Source: Bacillota bacterium (lineage in GTDB: Bacteria; Bacillota; Negativicutes; Veillonellales; Negativicoccaceae). From it: a stretch of 6,314 nt of DNA. How positions within the stretch are numbered: position 1 is the stretch's first letter; each line of letters starts with the position of its first letter. Below the pieces are notes generated by a model. The model had not been told where the DNA came from. It ran no database searches and saw only the letters and a list, made by a program, of their open reading frames with translations. The DNA is taken from assembly GCA_023418435.1 (NCBI GenBank), contig JAEZZT010000030.1:1-6314 (forward strand), written 5' to 3'. Positions 1-5,419 of the stretch are shown here, one piece after another. Made by a program: the position numbers and the translations under genes.

Positions 1-88
1 CCCTATGCCGCCATGCCCAACCGAATAAACCAATGAAGAAAATAGCCAAAAAAGCCCAAACAATCCATCTTTTATTAATAGAAAACAC
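1..88 (-). CDS. mreC: Probable MreC N-terminus, partial (GTG start, runs off the window)
   Basis: This reading frame stays open for 29 codons from a GTG at 88-86 to the window edge. It abuts the stop codon of the MreB-like gene (TAA then GTG, no gap) and has a GGGAGG ribosome binding site 9 nt upstream, inside the end of that gene. The product starts with a short polar stretch containing Asn-Lys-Arg (about residues 5-7), then a strongly hydrophobic, Trp/Phe-rich segment (about 8-26), then Arg-His-Arg. This fits a single membrane anchor with a cytoplasmic N-terminus. MreC proteins have this type of N-terminus and usually follow mreB; MreC links MreB to the cell-wall synthesis machinery outside the membrane. 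The MreC name is therefore inferred from position and N-terminal character, because the conserved extracytoplasmic domain lies outside the window. Another small membrane protein is possible. That a gene starts here is much surer than its name. Confidence 0.55.
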   Translation of the reverse strand, partial: MFSINKRWIVWAFLAIFFIGLFGWAWRHR

Positions 89-1126
89 TTATCCGTTCCT
101 CCCATAAGGATCTGCGGCGCCTTCTAACAGGTACACGCAGTCTTTACGCTTTGCCAATGCCATTACCGCACCTCGTGCCACTGTGTCGAAAGGATCTTGG
201 GCATGATTGACCACCAAACCCAATTGGGCATGAAGGTACAGATCCAAGCCCGCCAACAACGAAGTGCCGCCCGTAATGAAAATCCCTTCTTCTTCGATAT
301 CCGCCTGTGCCTGCGGTCCGATTTTCCGCAACAACGACTGCCACGCTTTGGCAATTCGCTCCGCCACACGGCAGACTACGGGATAGATTTCCCCGGATGT
401 CACGGTGAATGTAACTTCCGTACCGTCACGTCGGGATCTCGCCACGCACACCCGCGAACGTTCTCCGGCATCGGCCACCGCGACCGCTACATCTCTTTGG
501 ATATCCCGAATCGTCGGCATATCAATCATAACTTGGTACTTCTCTTCCAAAAATTCCGTCAAAGCCATAGTGAGATTACCGCCGGCCAACGGTTCATACC
601 CGGATGCCAAGTAGCCGCCGGACGCCATCACGGCCAACGTCATTCCGACGCCTAAATCTGCGGCGGCATGTGCTTTGGGGCCGGTCACGCTCTCACCCTC
701 CGCCAACCACGCCGCCGCCGCTCGATCGATCAACACACACTCTCGAGCGCCTGCATAGCGCAAGGCATCCAACCAGGTGCGCTTTTGCACTGCAGTGACC
801 ATTCTCGGTACTGCCAAACACACCTCCGGCTTGGCAACTTTGTTCTTTTGTACCTTGTCCAGCATGACCTGCAGCAATGTTCGTGCCGCTTCATAATCAT
901 GAATCTCGCCATTGACAAAAGGACGAGTTTCCCGCAGATCTCCACCTCGGGAACGCAACAAAATGGCTGCTTCCGTCCCCACCGCAACCACCTCACCGGT
1001 ACGATAATCGGTCGCTGCTACCGAGGGCTCCGAAAGCTGAATGCTTTGTCCCTCACCGTATATTCTGGTATAAAGCGTGCCGGGATCAATTCCCAACCGC
1101 AAATTCTTCCAAGCTAGTTTGCTCAT
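89..1126 (-). CDS. mreB: MreB-family actin homologue (rod-shape protein), divergent
   Basis: This 345-residue protein has the usual length of MreB. MreB forms membrane-bound actin-like filaments that guide cell-wall synthesis. Family landmarks in order: phosphate-1 loop G12-I-D-P-G-T17, then a QLSEPSVAA stretch (30-38) matching the family's LNEPSVVA; V106-P107 with the following ALRYAGARE (121-129); phosphate-2 loop D157-L-G-V-G-M-T163; adenosine motif G281-I-F-I-T-G-G287; and D311-P-F-D-T-V-A-R-G319 near the end. Several nucleotide-site residues differ from canonical MreB: IEEPMAA is IDRAAAA (133-139), DIGGGTTE is DLGVGMTL, and GGD is GGN (182-184). ATP hydrolysis may be altered. The first ten residues (Met, Leu, Trp, Leu spaced among polar residues) could form a membrane-binding helix. 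The ATG at 1126 is preceded by AAGGATGG, 7 nt away. The gene heads an operon with the probable mreC. It could be a secondary MreB or Mbl paralogue rather than the only one. Confidence 0.85.
   Translation of the reverse strand: MSKLAWKNLRLGIDPGTLYTRIYGEGQSIQLSEPSVAATDYRTGEVVAVGTEAAILLRSRGGDLRETRPFVNGEIHDYEAARTLLQVMLDKVQKNKVAKPEVCLAVPRMVTAVQKRTWLDALRYAGARECVLIDRAAAAWLAEGESVTGPKAHAAADLGVGMTLAVMASGGYLASGYEPLAGGNLTMALTEFLEEKYQVMIDMPTIRDIQRDVAVAVADAGERSRVCVARSRRDGTEVTFTVTSGEIYPVVCRVAERIAKAWQSLLRKIGPQAQADIEEEGIFITGGTSLLAGLDLYLHAQLGLVVNHAQDPFDTVARGAVMALAKRKDCVYLLEGAADPYGRNG
98..103 (-). promoter_or_regulatory. Ribosome binding site for the GTG-started gene after mreB
   Basis: GGGAGG on the minus strand lies 9 nt before the GTG at 88. 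It sits inside the last codons of the MreB-like gene, so ribosomes finishing that gene could restart at the adjacent GTG. This site is the main reason for accepting a GTG start and a gene in the first 88 bases. Confidence 0.65.
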
Positions 1127-1168
1127 TTATCTTCCATCCTTATTTCTTTGCATCAAGGCTATTTATTT

Positions 1169-1177
1169 ATTTTATCA
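1169..1177 (-). promoter_or_regulatory. Extended -10 promoter of the mreB-like gene
   Basis: Reading leftward, TGA followed by TAAAAT (hexamer 1174-1169) is a good extended -10 element. It would start a leader of roughly 35 nt before the ATG at 1126. There is no good -35 hexamer at 17 bp; the AT-rich DNA there contains the imperfect palindrome at 1186-1199. The site is inferred from the sequence pattern and position only. Confidence 0.5.
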
Positions 1178-1180
1178 TAC

Positions 1181-1254
1181 TTCTTCTATATAGATATAGC
1201 ATCCCGCACTCGATGCTCGATACCCGCGCGGCGAAGAACGAATTTTTTATTTTT
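1181..1254 (+). other. Structured GC-rich patch followed by a T-run in the mreB/sppA divergent region
   Basis: This patch lies between two divergent promoters, so neither of them should transcribe it. It contains CTATA/TATAG arms (1186-1190 and 1195-1199, 4-nt loop), GCATC/GATGC arms (1199-1203 and 1212-1216), two copies of CTCGAT (1210-1215 and 1217-1222), an 8-bp CCGCGCGG palindrome (1224-1231), and TTCTTC/GAAGAA arms enclosing much of it (1181-1186 and 1233-1238). A T-rich run follows at 1243-1254. Its GC content contrasts with the AT-rich flanks. It could be a small RNA with a terminator, an operator region, or remnant sequence. I do not recognise it, and no coding frame is convincing here. 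Confidence 0.25.
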
Positions 1255-1315
1255 GTACAAATTAAATTTTCTATATTTTTACGCCTAAATTGCCTCATTT
1301 ATCGGATCTATTCAT

Positions 1316-1345
1316 TTGACAAAGATATTTCTTCATCCTTTTATT
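1316..1345 (+). promoter_or_regulatory. Possible upstream promoter for sppA
   Basis: A perfect TTGACA -35 hexamer at 1316-1321 is followed after 18 bp by TTTATT (1340-1345), a 4-of-6 match to the -10 consensus. The DNA is AT-rich. It would give a leader of about 80 nt before sppA. The weak -10 makes it a secondary candidate next to the extended -10 site at 1396-1404. Confidence 0.3.
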
Positions 1346-1395
1346 CATATTTTTGAAGCAGTATTTCTTATTCTTAAATTTTTCTCACTTTCCTA

Positions 1396-1404
1396 TGGTA
1401 CAAT
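1396..1404 (+). promoter_or_regulatory. Extended -10 promoter of the sppA operon
   Basis: TGG followed by TACAAT (1399-1404) is an extended -10 element. It gives a short leader of about 20 nt before the ATG at 1433, just enough for the ribosome binding site at 1421. Only a weak -35 (TTAAAT, 1375-1380, 18-bp spacing) is visible, as is common for extended -10 promoters. Confidence 0.6.
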
Positions 1405-1420
1405 GAAGTATATTATCCGT

Positions 1421-1427
1421 AGGAGGG
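1421..1427 (+). promoter_or_regulatory. Ribosome binding site that fixes the sppA start
   Basis: AGGAGGG lies 5 nt before the ATG at 1433. It selects this ATG over the upstream in-frame TTG at 1316, which would place the promoter inside the coding region. Confidence 0.85.
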
Positions 1428-1432
1428 ACAGC

Positions 1433-2386
1433 ATGAATCAGAAAAAGAAACATCTTCTCATTGGCGGGATCATCTTGGTCTTCATCGTACTCGCCATTGT
1501 TTTCAACCCTGCCAACAAGCAGAAAGAAACTACATCGTTAGTGGATAAAGATTACATCGCCGTCATTCGCGTGGAAGGTCCTATCGTAGGCGGTAGCGGC
1601 ATGGATAGCCTACTGGGCGGCGGTACCGACGCCACTTCCGAGCGTTTAATGCGGGAGTTCCGTAAGGCACGGGAGGACGAGCATGCCAAAGCGGTTTTGC
1701 TGCGCATCAACAGCCCCGGCGGCTCTGCCACCGCTACGCAGGAAATCGGTGCGGAAATGGATCGTTTGCGCCAAGCCGGTAAACCCATCATCGTTTCCAT
1801 GGGGGATAGTTGTGCATCCGGCGGCTATTGGTTGGCGGCCAAAGGAGACTATATATTTGCCAATCCGTCCACATTGACCGGCTCTATCGGTGTATATATC
1901 GGCTATACCAATTATCAAGAGCTGATGAATAAACTCGGTATTCAAAACGATAAGATCAAATCCGGACCGCATAAGGATATTCTCTCTCCGGACCGTCCGA
2001 TGACACCGGAAGAACGTGCTTTGATTCAGGATATGGTCAATGATATCTACGCCCAATTCATCGATGTCGTAGCGACCGGTCGCCATATGGATCCGGACGC
2101 AGTCAGAAAATTGGCAGACGGACGTGTGTTCACCGGCCGCCAAGCCAAAGAGTACGGTTTGGTAGATGCCATGGGCAATTATTATGATGCCTTGACCTAT
2201 ACGGCCCAAAAAGTGCACTTGGATGCTGACAAACCGCCGGTGCGTGAGTATCGGGAAGGCGTTTCTTTCCGTTCACTTTTCGGAACGGAAATGAGCCGCA
2301 TGATGAACCGGGCTTTTGCCCGGACATTGACCGAACACCAAGGTTGGCAGGTCCGTGCAGAAGCGGAGGATTACCATGCTCGCTAA
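1433..2386 (+). CDS. sppA: Signal peptide peptidase SppA, short single-domain (S49) type
   Basis: This 317-residue membrane serine protease cuts leftover signal peptides in the membrane after secretion. Residues 4-6 are Lys-Lys-Lys, followed by a membrane anchor (about 8-24) that places the rest of the protein outside the cytoplasm. The S49 core follows: RINSPGGSA (91-99), GDSCASGGY (124-132) with probable nucleophile Ser129, and the TGSIGV strand-loop (149-154). Lys181 in SGPHKD is the probable general base; the 52-residue spacing from Ser129 equals the Ser147-Lys199 spacing of Bacillus subtilis SppA. The D-G-R-V-F-T-G-R-Q-A-K-E-Y-G-L-V-D stretch near the C-terminus is also typical of the family. 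The length matches the short Gram-positive form, not the roughly 600-residue two-domain E. coli form. All expected active-site parts are present, so it should be active. Its last 11 bases overlap the next gene, indicating one operon with translational coupling. Confidence 0.93.
   Translation: MNQKKKHLLIGGIILVFIVLAIVFNPANKQKETTSLVDKDYIAVIRVEGPIVGGSGMDSLLGGGTDATSERLMREFRKAREDEHAKAVLLRINSPGGSATATQEIGAEMDRLRQAGKPIIVSMGDSCASGGYWLAAKGDYIFANPSTLTGSIGVYIGYTNYQELMNKLGIQNDKIKSGPHKDILSPDRPMTPEERALIQDMVNDIYAQFIDVVATGRHMDPDAVRKLADGRVFTGRQAKEYGLVDAMGNYYDALTYTAQKVHLDADKPPVREYREGVSFRSLFGTEMSRMMNRAFARTLTEHQGWQVRAEAEDYHAR
2365..2369 (+). promoter_or_regulatory. Ribosome binding site that fixes the Yip1-family gene start
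   Basis: GGAGG within sppA lies 6 nt before the ATG at 2376. The other upstream in-frame ATG (2355) has no comparable site, so 2376 is the better start. Confidence 0.75.
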
Positions 2387-2990
2387 TACACTCGAACTCA
2401 TCTACGACGTCATTGTCAATCCCAATCCGGCCATGCGGCGTATCGCAGCAACGGAGCCACGCCAACCGGCTTTGTTGACCTTCTTTTTATGGGTGATCAT
2501 CTCTACCTTGACCAGTCTCAGCATGATGTCGCATATGTTGATCCCCATGGTCCTTGCATCGGCCATCTTGAGTGCGATCGGCTTCGCTTTTACCGGAGCG
2601 ATCTTGCATCTGACATCCACCCTCTTGGGTGGCAACGGGCGTTTACAGGGCTTGCTCTGCGCTCTTCCCTTTGCGTATATTCCCAGCGCCTTTACCGTCT
2701 TATTGCCCGTGGTGTATTACTTGCCCTCGGCAACTGCTCAATCCTTGGCGGGACTATTTGTCGGTCTGATTCAAATTTGGACATTTTATCTCGTCATTGT
2801 GGCCATCCGCCACATTTACTCACTGAGCACTTGGCGGGCGATTTTCAGCATTTTGCTGCCTTTATTGGCTGTTGTGGCCCTCATCTTCGCCATGTTTTTC
2901 CTGATGATGGCCGGCTTGGCCGGGGCGTTGATGCAACATTCGGATCTCTTGCAAGGTATGCAAGGACTTCCCCAAGGCGCGCCCTTTTAA
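2376..2990 (+). CDS. Yip1-family polytopic membrane protein
   Basis: This 204-residue, very hydrophobic protein has about five membrane segments (roughly residues 31-48, 54-77, 88-106, 111-136 and 143-176). A short cytoplasmic-looking N-terminus carries the family-like stretch Y-D-V-I-V-N-P-N-P-A-M-R-R-I (10-23). An amphipathic start with a proline-containing motif followed by helices containing small residues (ALPFAYIPSAF, 96-106) is characteristic of bacterial Yip1-domain proteins. Their biochemical role is not established; eukaryotic Yip1 proteins act in membrane trafficking. The C-terminal tail (about 177-204) is soluble and rich in Met, Gln and Gly. The gene overlaps sppA by 11 bp and shares its promoter, so it is probably co-expressed with the peptidase and may act in the same membrane process. 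That functional link is inference. A strong terminator begins 10 bp after its stop codon. Confidence 0.7.
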   Translation: MLANTLELIYDVIVNPNPAMRRIAATEPRQPALLTFFLWVIISTLTSLSMMSHMLIPMVLASAILSAIGFAFTGAILHLTSTLLGGNGRLQGLLCALPFAYIPSAFTVLLPVVYYLPSATAQSLAGLFVGLIQIWTFYLVIVAIRHIYSLSTWRAIFSILLPLLAVVALIFAMFFLMMAGLAGALMQHSDLLQGMQGLPQGAPF

Positions 2991-3000
2991 CTGCAACAAG

Positions 3001-3040
3001 AAGACCTCCATCAACCGAAATCAGTTGGTGGAGGTCTTTT
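3001..3040 (+). terminator. Intrinsic terminator of the sppA operon, probably bidirectional
   Basis: A 15-bp stem is formed by 3001-3015 and 3024-3038 with one G-T wobble and an 8-nt loop. It is followed on the plus strand by TTTT (3037-3040). On the minus strand the same hairpin lies just after the acyl-CoA ligase stop codon (3053) and is followed by a T-rich but interrupted tract (TCTTCTTGTTG). It therefore probably ends both converging transcripts, more efficiently in the plus direction. Confidence 0.85.
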
Positions 3041-3052
3041 CATGTACTTATA

Positions 3053-4510
3053 TTATTCAGCATCCCCGCGAAACGCATCGCCTTCTCGCAATATCCGTTT
3101 CAAAATCTTGCCGGTGCTATTTTTCGGCAATGCATCCAGGACGATATACTTTCTCGGAATCTTAAAACCGGCTAAATGCTCGGCCAAATAACTCCGCAAG
3201 GCCTGTTTATCGAAGCTCGCATCTTCTTTCATCACTAAGTACGCACAGACCGATTGCCCGCGCAATCCGTCGTCATGGCCGACTACCGCCACTTCCGCAA
3301 TGCCGGGGAAGCGATAAATCACATCTTCCACTTCACGCGGATAGACATTTTCCCCATTGACGATAATCATATCTTTGGAGCGATCGACGATATAGATATA
3401 ACGATCTTCGTCCAAGTAAGCCAGATCGCCGGTATGCAACCAGCCGTCTCGAATCGTATTGGCCGTCGCCTCGGGCAAATTCCAATACCCTTTCATCACA
3501 TTTTCCCCGCGGACGAGCAACTCACCGATCTTGCCCGGTTCATAATCTTCCGAAGGATAGCCATCTATTCTCACTTCGACATCGGGCAGTGCCGGACCGA
3601 TAGAATAAAATTTATGTTTACCGTTTTCCGGATTGACCGCAACTACCGGCGATGCTTCCGACAAACCGTAGCCTTCCAAAATCGGTTTGCCGTATACTTC
3701 CTCAAATGCTTTGGCAACGGGTTCCGGCAACGAAGCGCCTCCCGATACATAGCGACGCACCGACTGCATGGCTTCCGGCTTAGCGGCGCGAATCAGCAAA
3801 TGATACAAAGGCGGCACCAGGAATGCGACCGTCACTTGGTGGCGGGCAACGGCTTGAAGTATTTCCGACGGCAACACACTGGCAACCGGCGTAATCGACG
3901 CACCACGAACCAAAGGGTTCAAGACGCAAGTCGTCCAGCCGAAACAATGATACATCGGCAGTACGCAGAGTACATTGTCCGTCTCTTCATGAGATAGTAC
4001 CTTGTTGAACGATGCGACATTGGCCAGCAAATTGCGATGCGTGAGCATGGCCCCTTTAGGATTTCCCGTGGTTCCGGAGGTGTAGATAAGTGTACAAACA
4101 TCATCTTCACTTCGCTCCGCGGTAGACGGCACTTGCTGAGCCACTTCTTGGGCCTGTTGGTGCAGATCCGCCAAGAGGACACATGGGCAAGCGACTGCCA
4201 TGGATTTGGCGCTCACGATCAGGCGCAATCCCGCGTCTTGCGCAATATAGTCGACTTCGCGCTCCGTCAGCAGACAGTTGATCGGTACAATGATTGCTCC
4301 CAGGCTGACTGCCGCAAAATAAGTATAAATAAACTCCGGGACATTCGGTGCATAAAGCCCCACACGATCGCCTTTTTCTACACCTAAAGCGCCCAGCGCC
4401 GTCCGGTAGCGAGCAATCCACTCATGCAGCTGCCCATATGTTACCGGCATATCTCCATGAAGAGCTATGCGCTCCGCACTATGGCCGGATATGGCCTCCT
4501 CCAATAACAT
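3053..4510 (-). CDS. AMP-forming acyl-CoA ligase (fatty acyl-CoA synthetase-like)
   Basis: This 485-residue member of the ANL (AMP-binding) superfamily activates a carboxylic acid to an acyl-adenylate with ATP and then transfers it to coenzyme A. Core motifs in order: P-loop YTSGTTGNPKG (143-153), adenylate-binding GYGLSE (280-285), HTGD (359-362) with its ATP-ribose-binding Asp, the hinge region DRSKD (376-380), GENVYP (386-391), and the C-terminal PKNSTGK with catalytic Lys468. All are intact, so it should be active. The length is slightly below the usual 500-560 residues of long-chain enzymes, and overall it resembles LcfB/FadD-type ligases. The acid used cannot be read from the sequence. 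No beta-oxidation genes lie nearby, so a role in using exogenous or recycled fatty acids, or another organic acid, is open. It is transcribed alone from its own promoter. The start is set at the second ATG (4510), 7 nt from the ribosome binding site; the ATG at 4516 is only 1 nt from it. Confidence 0.88.
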   Translation of the reverse strand: MLLEEAISGHSAERIALHGDMPVTYGQLHEWIARYRTALGALGVEKGDRVGLYAPNVPEFIYTYFAAVSLGAIIVPINCLLTEREVDYIAQDAGLRLIVSAKSMAVACPCVLLADLHQQAQEVAQQVPSTAERSEDDVCTLIYTSGTTGNPKGAMLTHRNLLANVASFNKVLSHEETDNVLCVLPMYHCFGWTTCVLNPLVRGASITPVASVLPSEILQAVARHQVTVAFLVPPLYHLLIRAAKPEAMQSVRRYVSGGASLPEPVAKAFEEVYGKPILEGYGLSEASPVVAVNPENGKHKFYSIGPALPDVEVRIDGYPSEDYEPGKIGELLVRGENVMKGYWNLPEATANTIRDGWLHTGDLAYLDEDRYIYIVDRSKDMIIVNGENVYPREVEDVIYRFPGIAEVAVVGHDDGLRGQSVCAYLVMKEDASFDKQALRSYLAEHLAGFKIPRKYIVLDALPKNSTGKILKRILREGDAFRGDAE

Positions 4511-4517
4511 CTCCATT

Positions 4518-4524
4518 CCTCCTT
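4518..4524 (-). promoter_or_regulatory. Ribosome binding site that decides the acyl-CoA ligase start
   Basis: A full AAGGAGG on the minus strand ends 1 nt before one ATG (4516) and 7 nt before the next in-frame ATG (4510). Normal spacing favours the second ATG, which makes the protein two residues shorter than the longest reading frame. Confidence 0.75.
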
Positions 4525-4542
4525 CAGCGTTCTTTTACTCGT

Positions 4543-4573
4543 AGTATATCACGAAGTCCGCTTTACGTGTCTA
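4543..4573 (-). promoter_or_regulatory. Promoter of the acyl-CoA ligase gene
   Basis: Reading leftward, TAGACA (4573-4568, five of six bases of the -35 consensus) is followed after 19 bp by TATACT (4548-4543). The TGA just before TATACT makes this an extended -10. The predicted leader is about 25 nt. The spacer is slightly long, but the extended -10 compensates for this. Confidence 0.6.
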
Positions 4574-4620
4574 TTACCGCCTACCTCCGCTTCGGTCGAT
4601 GATAGCACCACTACCGACAC

Positions 4621-4645
4621 AAAAGAAAAGCTCCTCGCGGAGCTT
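4621..4645 (-). terminator. Intrinsic terminator of the amino acid ABC operon, overlapping the last stop codon
   Basis: On the minus strand a 7-bp stem (AAGCTCC with GGAGCTT, 4645-4639 and 4634-4628) with a 4-nt loop runs into TTTTCTTTT. The TAA stop of the ATPase gene (4646-4644) shares two bases with the 5' arm. Termination therefore occurs immediately after the coding region, leaving almost no 3' untranslated RNA. Confidence 0.8.
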
Positions 4646-5408
4646 AACGTGCATCGATCATGGCATCCAAAAAAGATTTGGTTCTTTCGCTTTGCGGCGC
4701 TCCGAATACCTGCTCGGAAGTGCCCTTTTCCTCTACATTGCCGTCCACCATGAACAGTACTTGATCGGCGACGGAACGCGCAAACGCCATTTCATGAGTC
4801 ACGATGATCATCGTCAGGCGTTCTTCGGCCAATTTCTGAATGGTTTTCAGTACCTCGCCGGTCAATTCCGGATCCAAGGCGCTGGTCGGCTCATCGAAGA
4901 GCATTATTTCCGGTTGCATCGCCAAGGCACGGGCAATGGCCACACGCTGTTTTTGACCACCGGACAGTTGGCTGGGGTACACATCTTTTTTCGCATATAA
5001 GCCGACTCGCTCCAATTGACTCTCCGCCAACTCGCGAATTTCGGCCGTCTTCATTTTTTTGACCACTTGCGGGGCGATCATAATATTATCCAACACCGTC
5101 ATATGAGGGAAAAGATTGAAGTGTTGAAACACCATCCCCATCTTACCGCAAATGCGGCGCAGCTCCATTTCAGGCGCATAGACGGGAACGCCATTTTCTT
5201 CCTTCACGAGGTAGTCCTCGCCGACCCGAATGCTTCCTTTGTCAATGGTTTCCAAATGCCCCAAACAGCGCAGGAATGTACTCTTTCCGCTGCCCGAAGG
5301 ACCGATAATGGAGGTCACTTCGCCCTGCTCGCAGAGGAGACTGCAGCCTTTCAGCACCTCATTAGCTGCAAAACTTTTATGGATATTCATCATTTCAATA
5401 TATGCCAT
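4644..5408 (-). CDS. Polar amino acid ABC transporter ATP-binding protein (GlnQ type)
   Basis: This 254-residue cytoplasmic ATPase powers amino acid uptake by the neighbouring permease. All nucleotide-binding motifs are intact: Walker A GPSGSGKST (36-44), Q-loop Gln95 in VFQHFNLFPH, signature LSGGQ (148-152), Walker B ending in Asp172 with catalytic Glu173 (LFDEPTSALD), and switch His205 in VTHEM. The NLFPHMTVLDN stretch and the length are characteristic of the polar amino acid (GlnQ/HisP/ArtP) subfamily. An insert after the first strands (about residues 66-81) carries an acidic, Pro-containing segment; this region varies within the subfamily. The start at 5408 is preceded by GAGGTGG, and the permease stop codon overlaps this site, so translation of the two is probably coupled. 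It is the last gene of the operon. The amino acid transported cannot be assigned from the ATPase. Confidence 0.93.
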   Translation of the reverse strand: MAYIEMMNIHKSFAANEVLKGCSLLCEQGEVTSIIGPSGSGKSTFLRCLGHLETIDKGSIRVGEDYLVKEENGVPVYAPEMELRRICGKMGMVFQHFNLFPHMTVLDNIMIAPQVVKKMKTAEIRELAESQLERVGLYAKKDVYPSQLSGGQKQRVAIARALAMQPEIMLFDEPTSALDPELTGEVLKTIQKLAEERLTMIIVTHEMAFARSVADQVLFMVDGNVEEKGTSEQVFGAPQSERTKSFLDAMIDAR

Positions 5409-5412
5409 GCTT

Positions 5413-5419
5413 CCACCTC
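5413..5419 (-). promoter_or_regulatory. Ribosome binding site of the ABC ATPase, overlapping the permease stop
   Basis: GAGGTGG lies 4 nt before the ATG at 5408. The TGA of the permease gene (5420-5418) overlaps its first bases, so ribosomes ending on the permease are positioned at this site. Confidence 0.65.

Noticed and set aside
668..1117. Plus-strand frames inside the mreB-like gene
   Set aside because: They are shadows of a gene supported by family motifs over its full length.
1646..2218. A 190-codon minus-strand frame inside sppA
   Set aside because: It is antisense to the intact SppA active-site region, with no sign of a domain.
2489..3175. A 228-codon plus-strand frame overlapping the Yip1-family gene and running through the terminator
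   Set aside because: It crosses the strong terminator and the end of the converging gene, and its Cys/His-rich product has no family features.
3254..3997. A 247-codon plus-strand open frame inside the acyl-CoA ligase
   Set aside because: It is antisense to conserved catalytic motifs and looks like no known protein.
4549..4620. A possible short minus-strand frame beginning with GTG at about 4620
   Set aside because: It has only about 23 codons, no convincing ribosome binding site, and overlaps the ligase promoter.
4567..4620. GTGTC/GACAC inverted pair in the ligase-ABC intergenic region
   Set aside because: It is only 5 bp over a long loop and is expected by chance.
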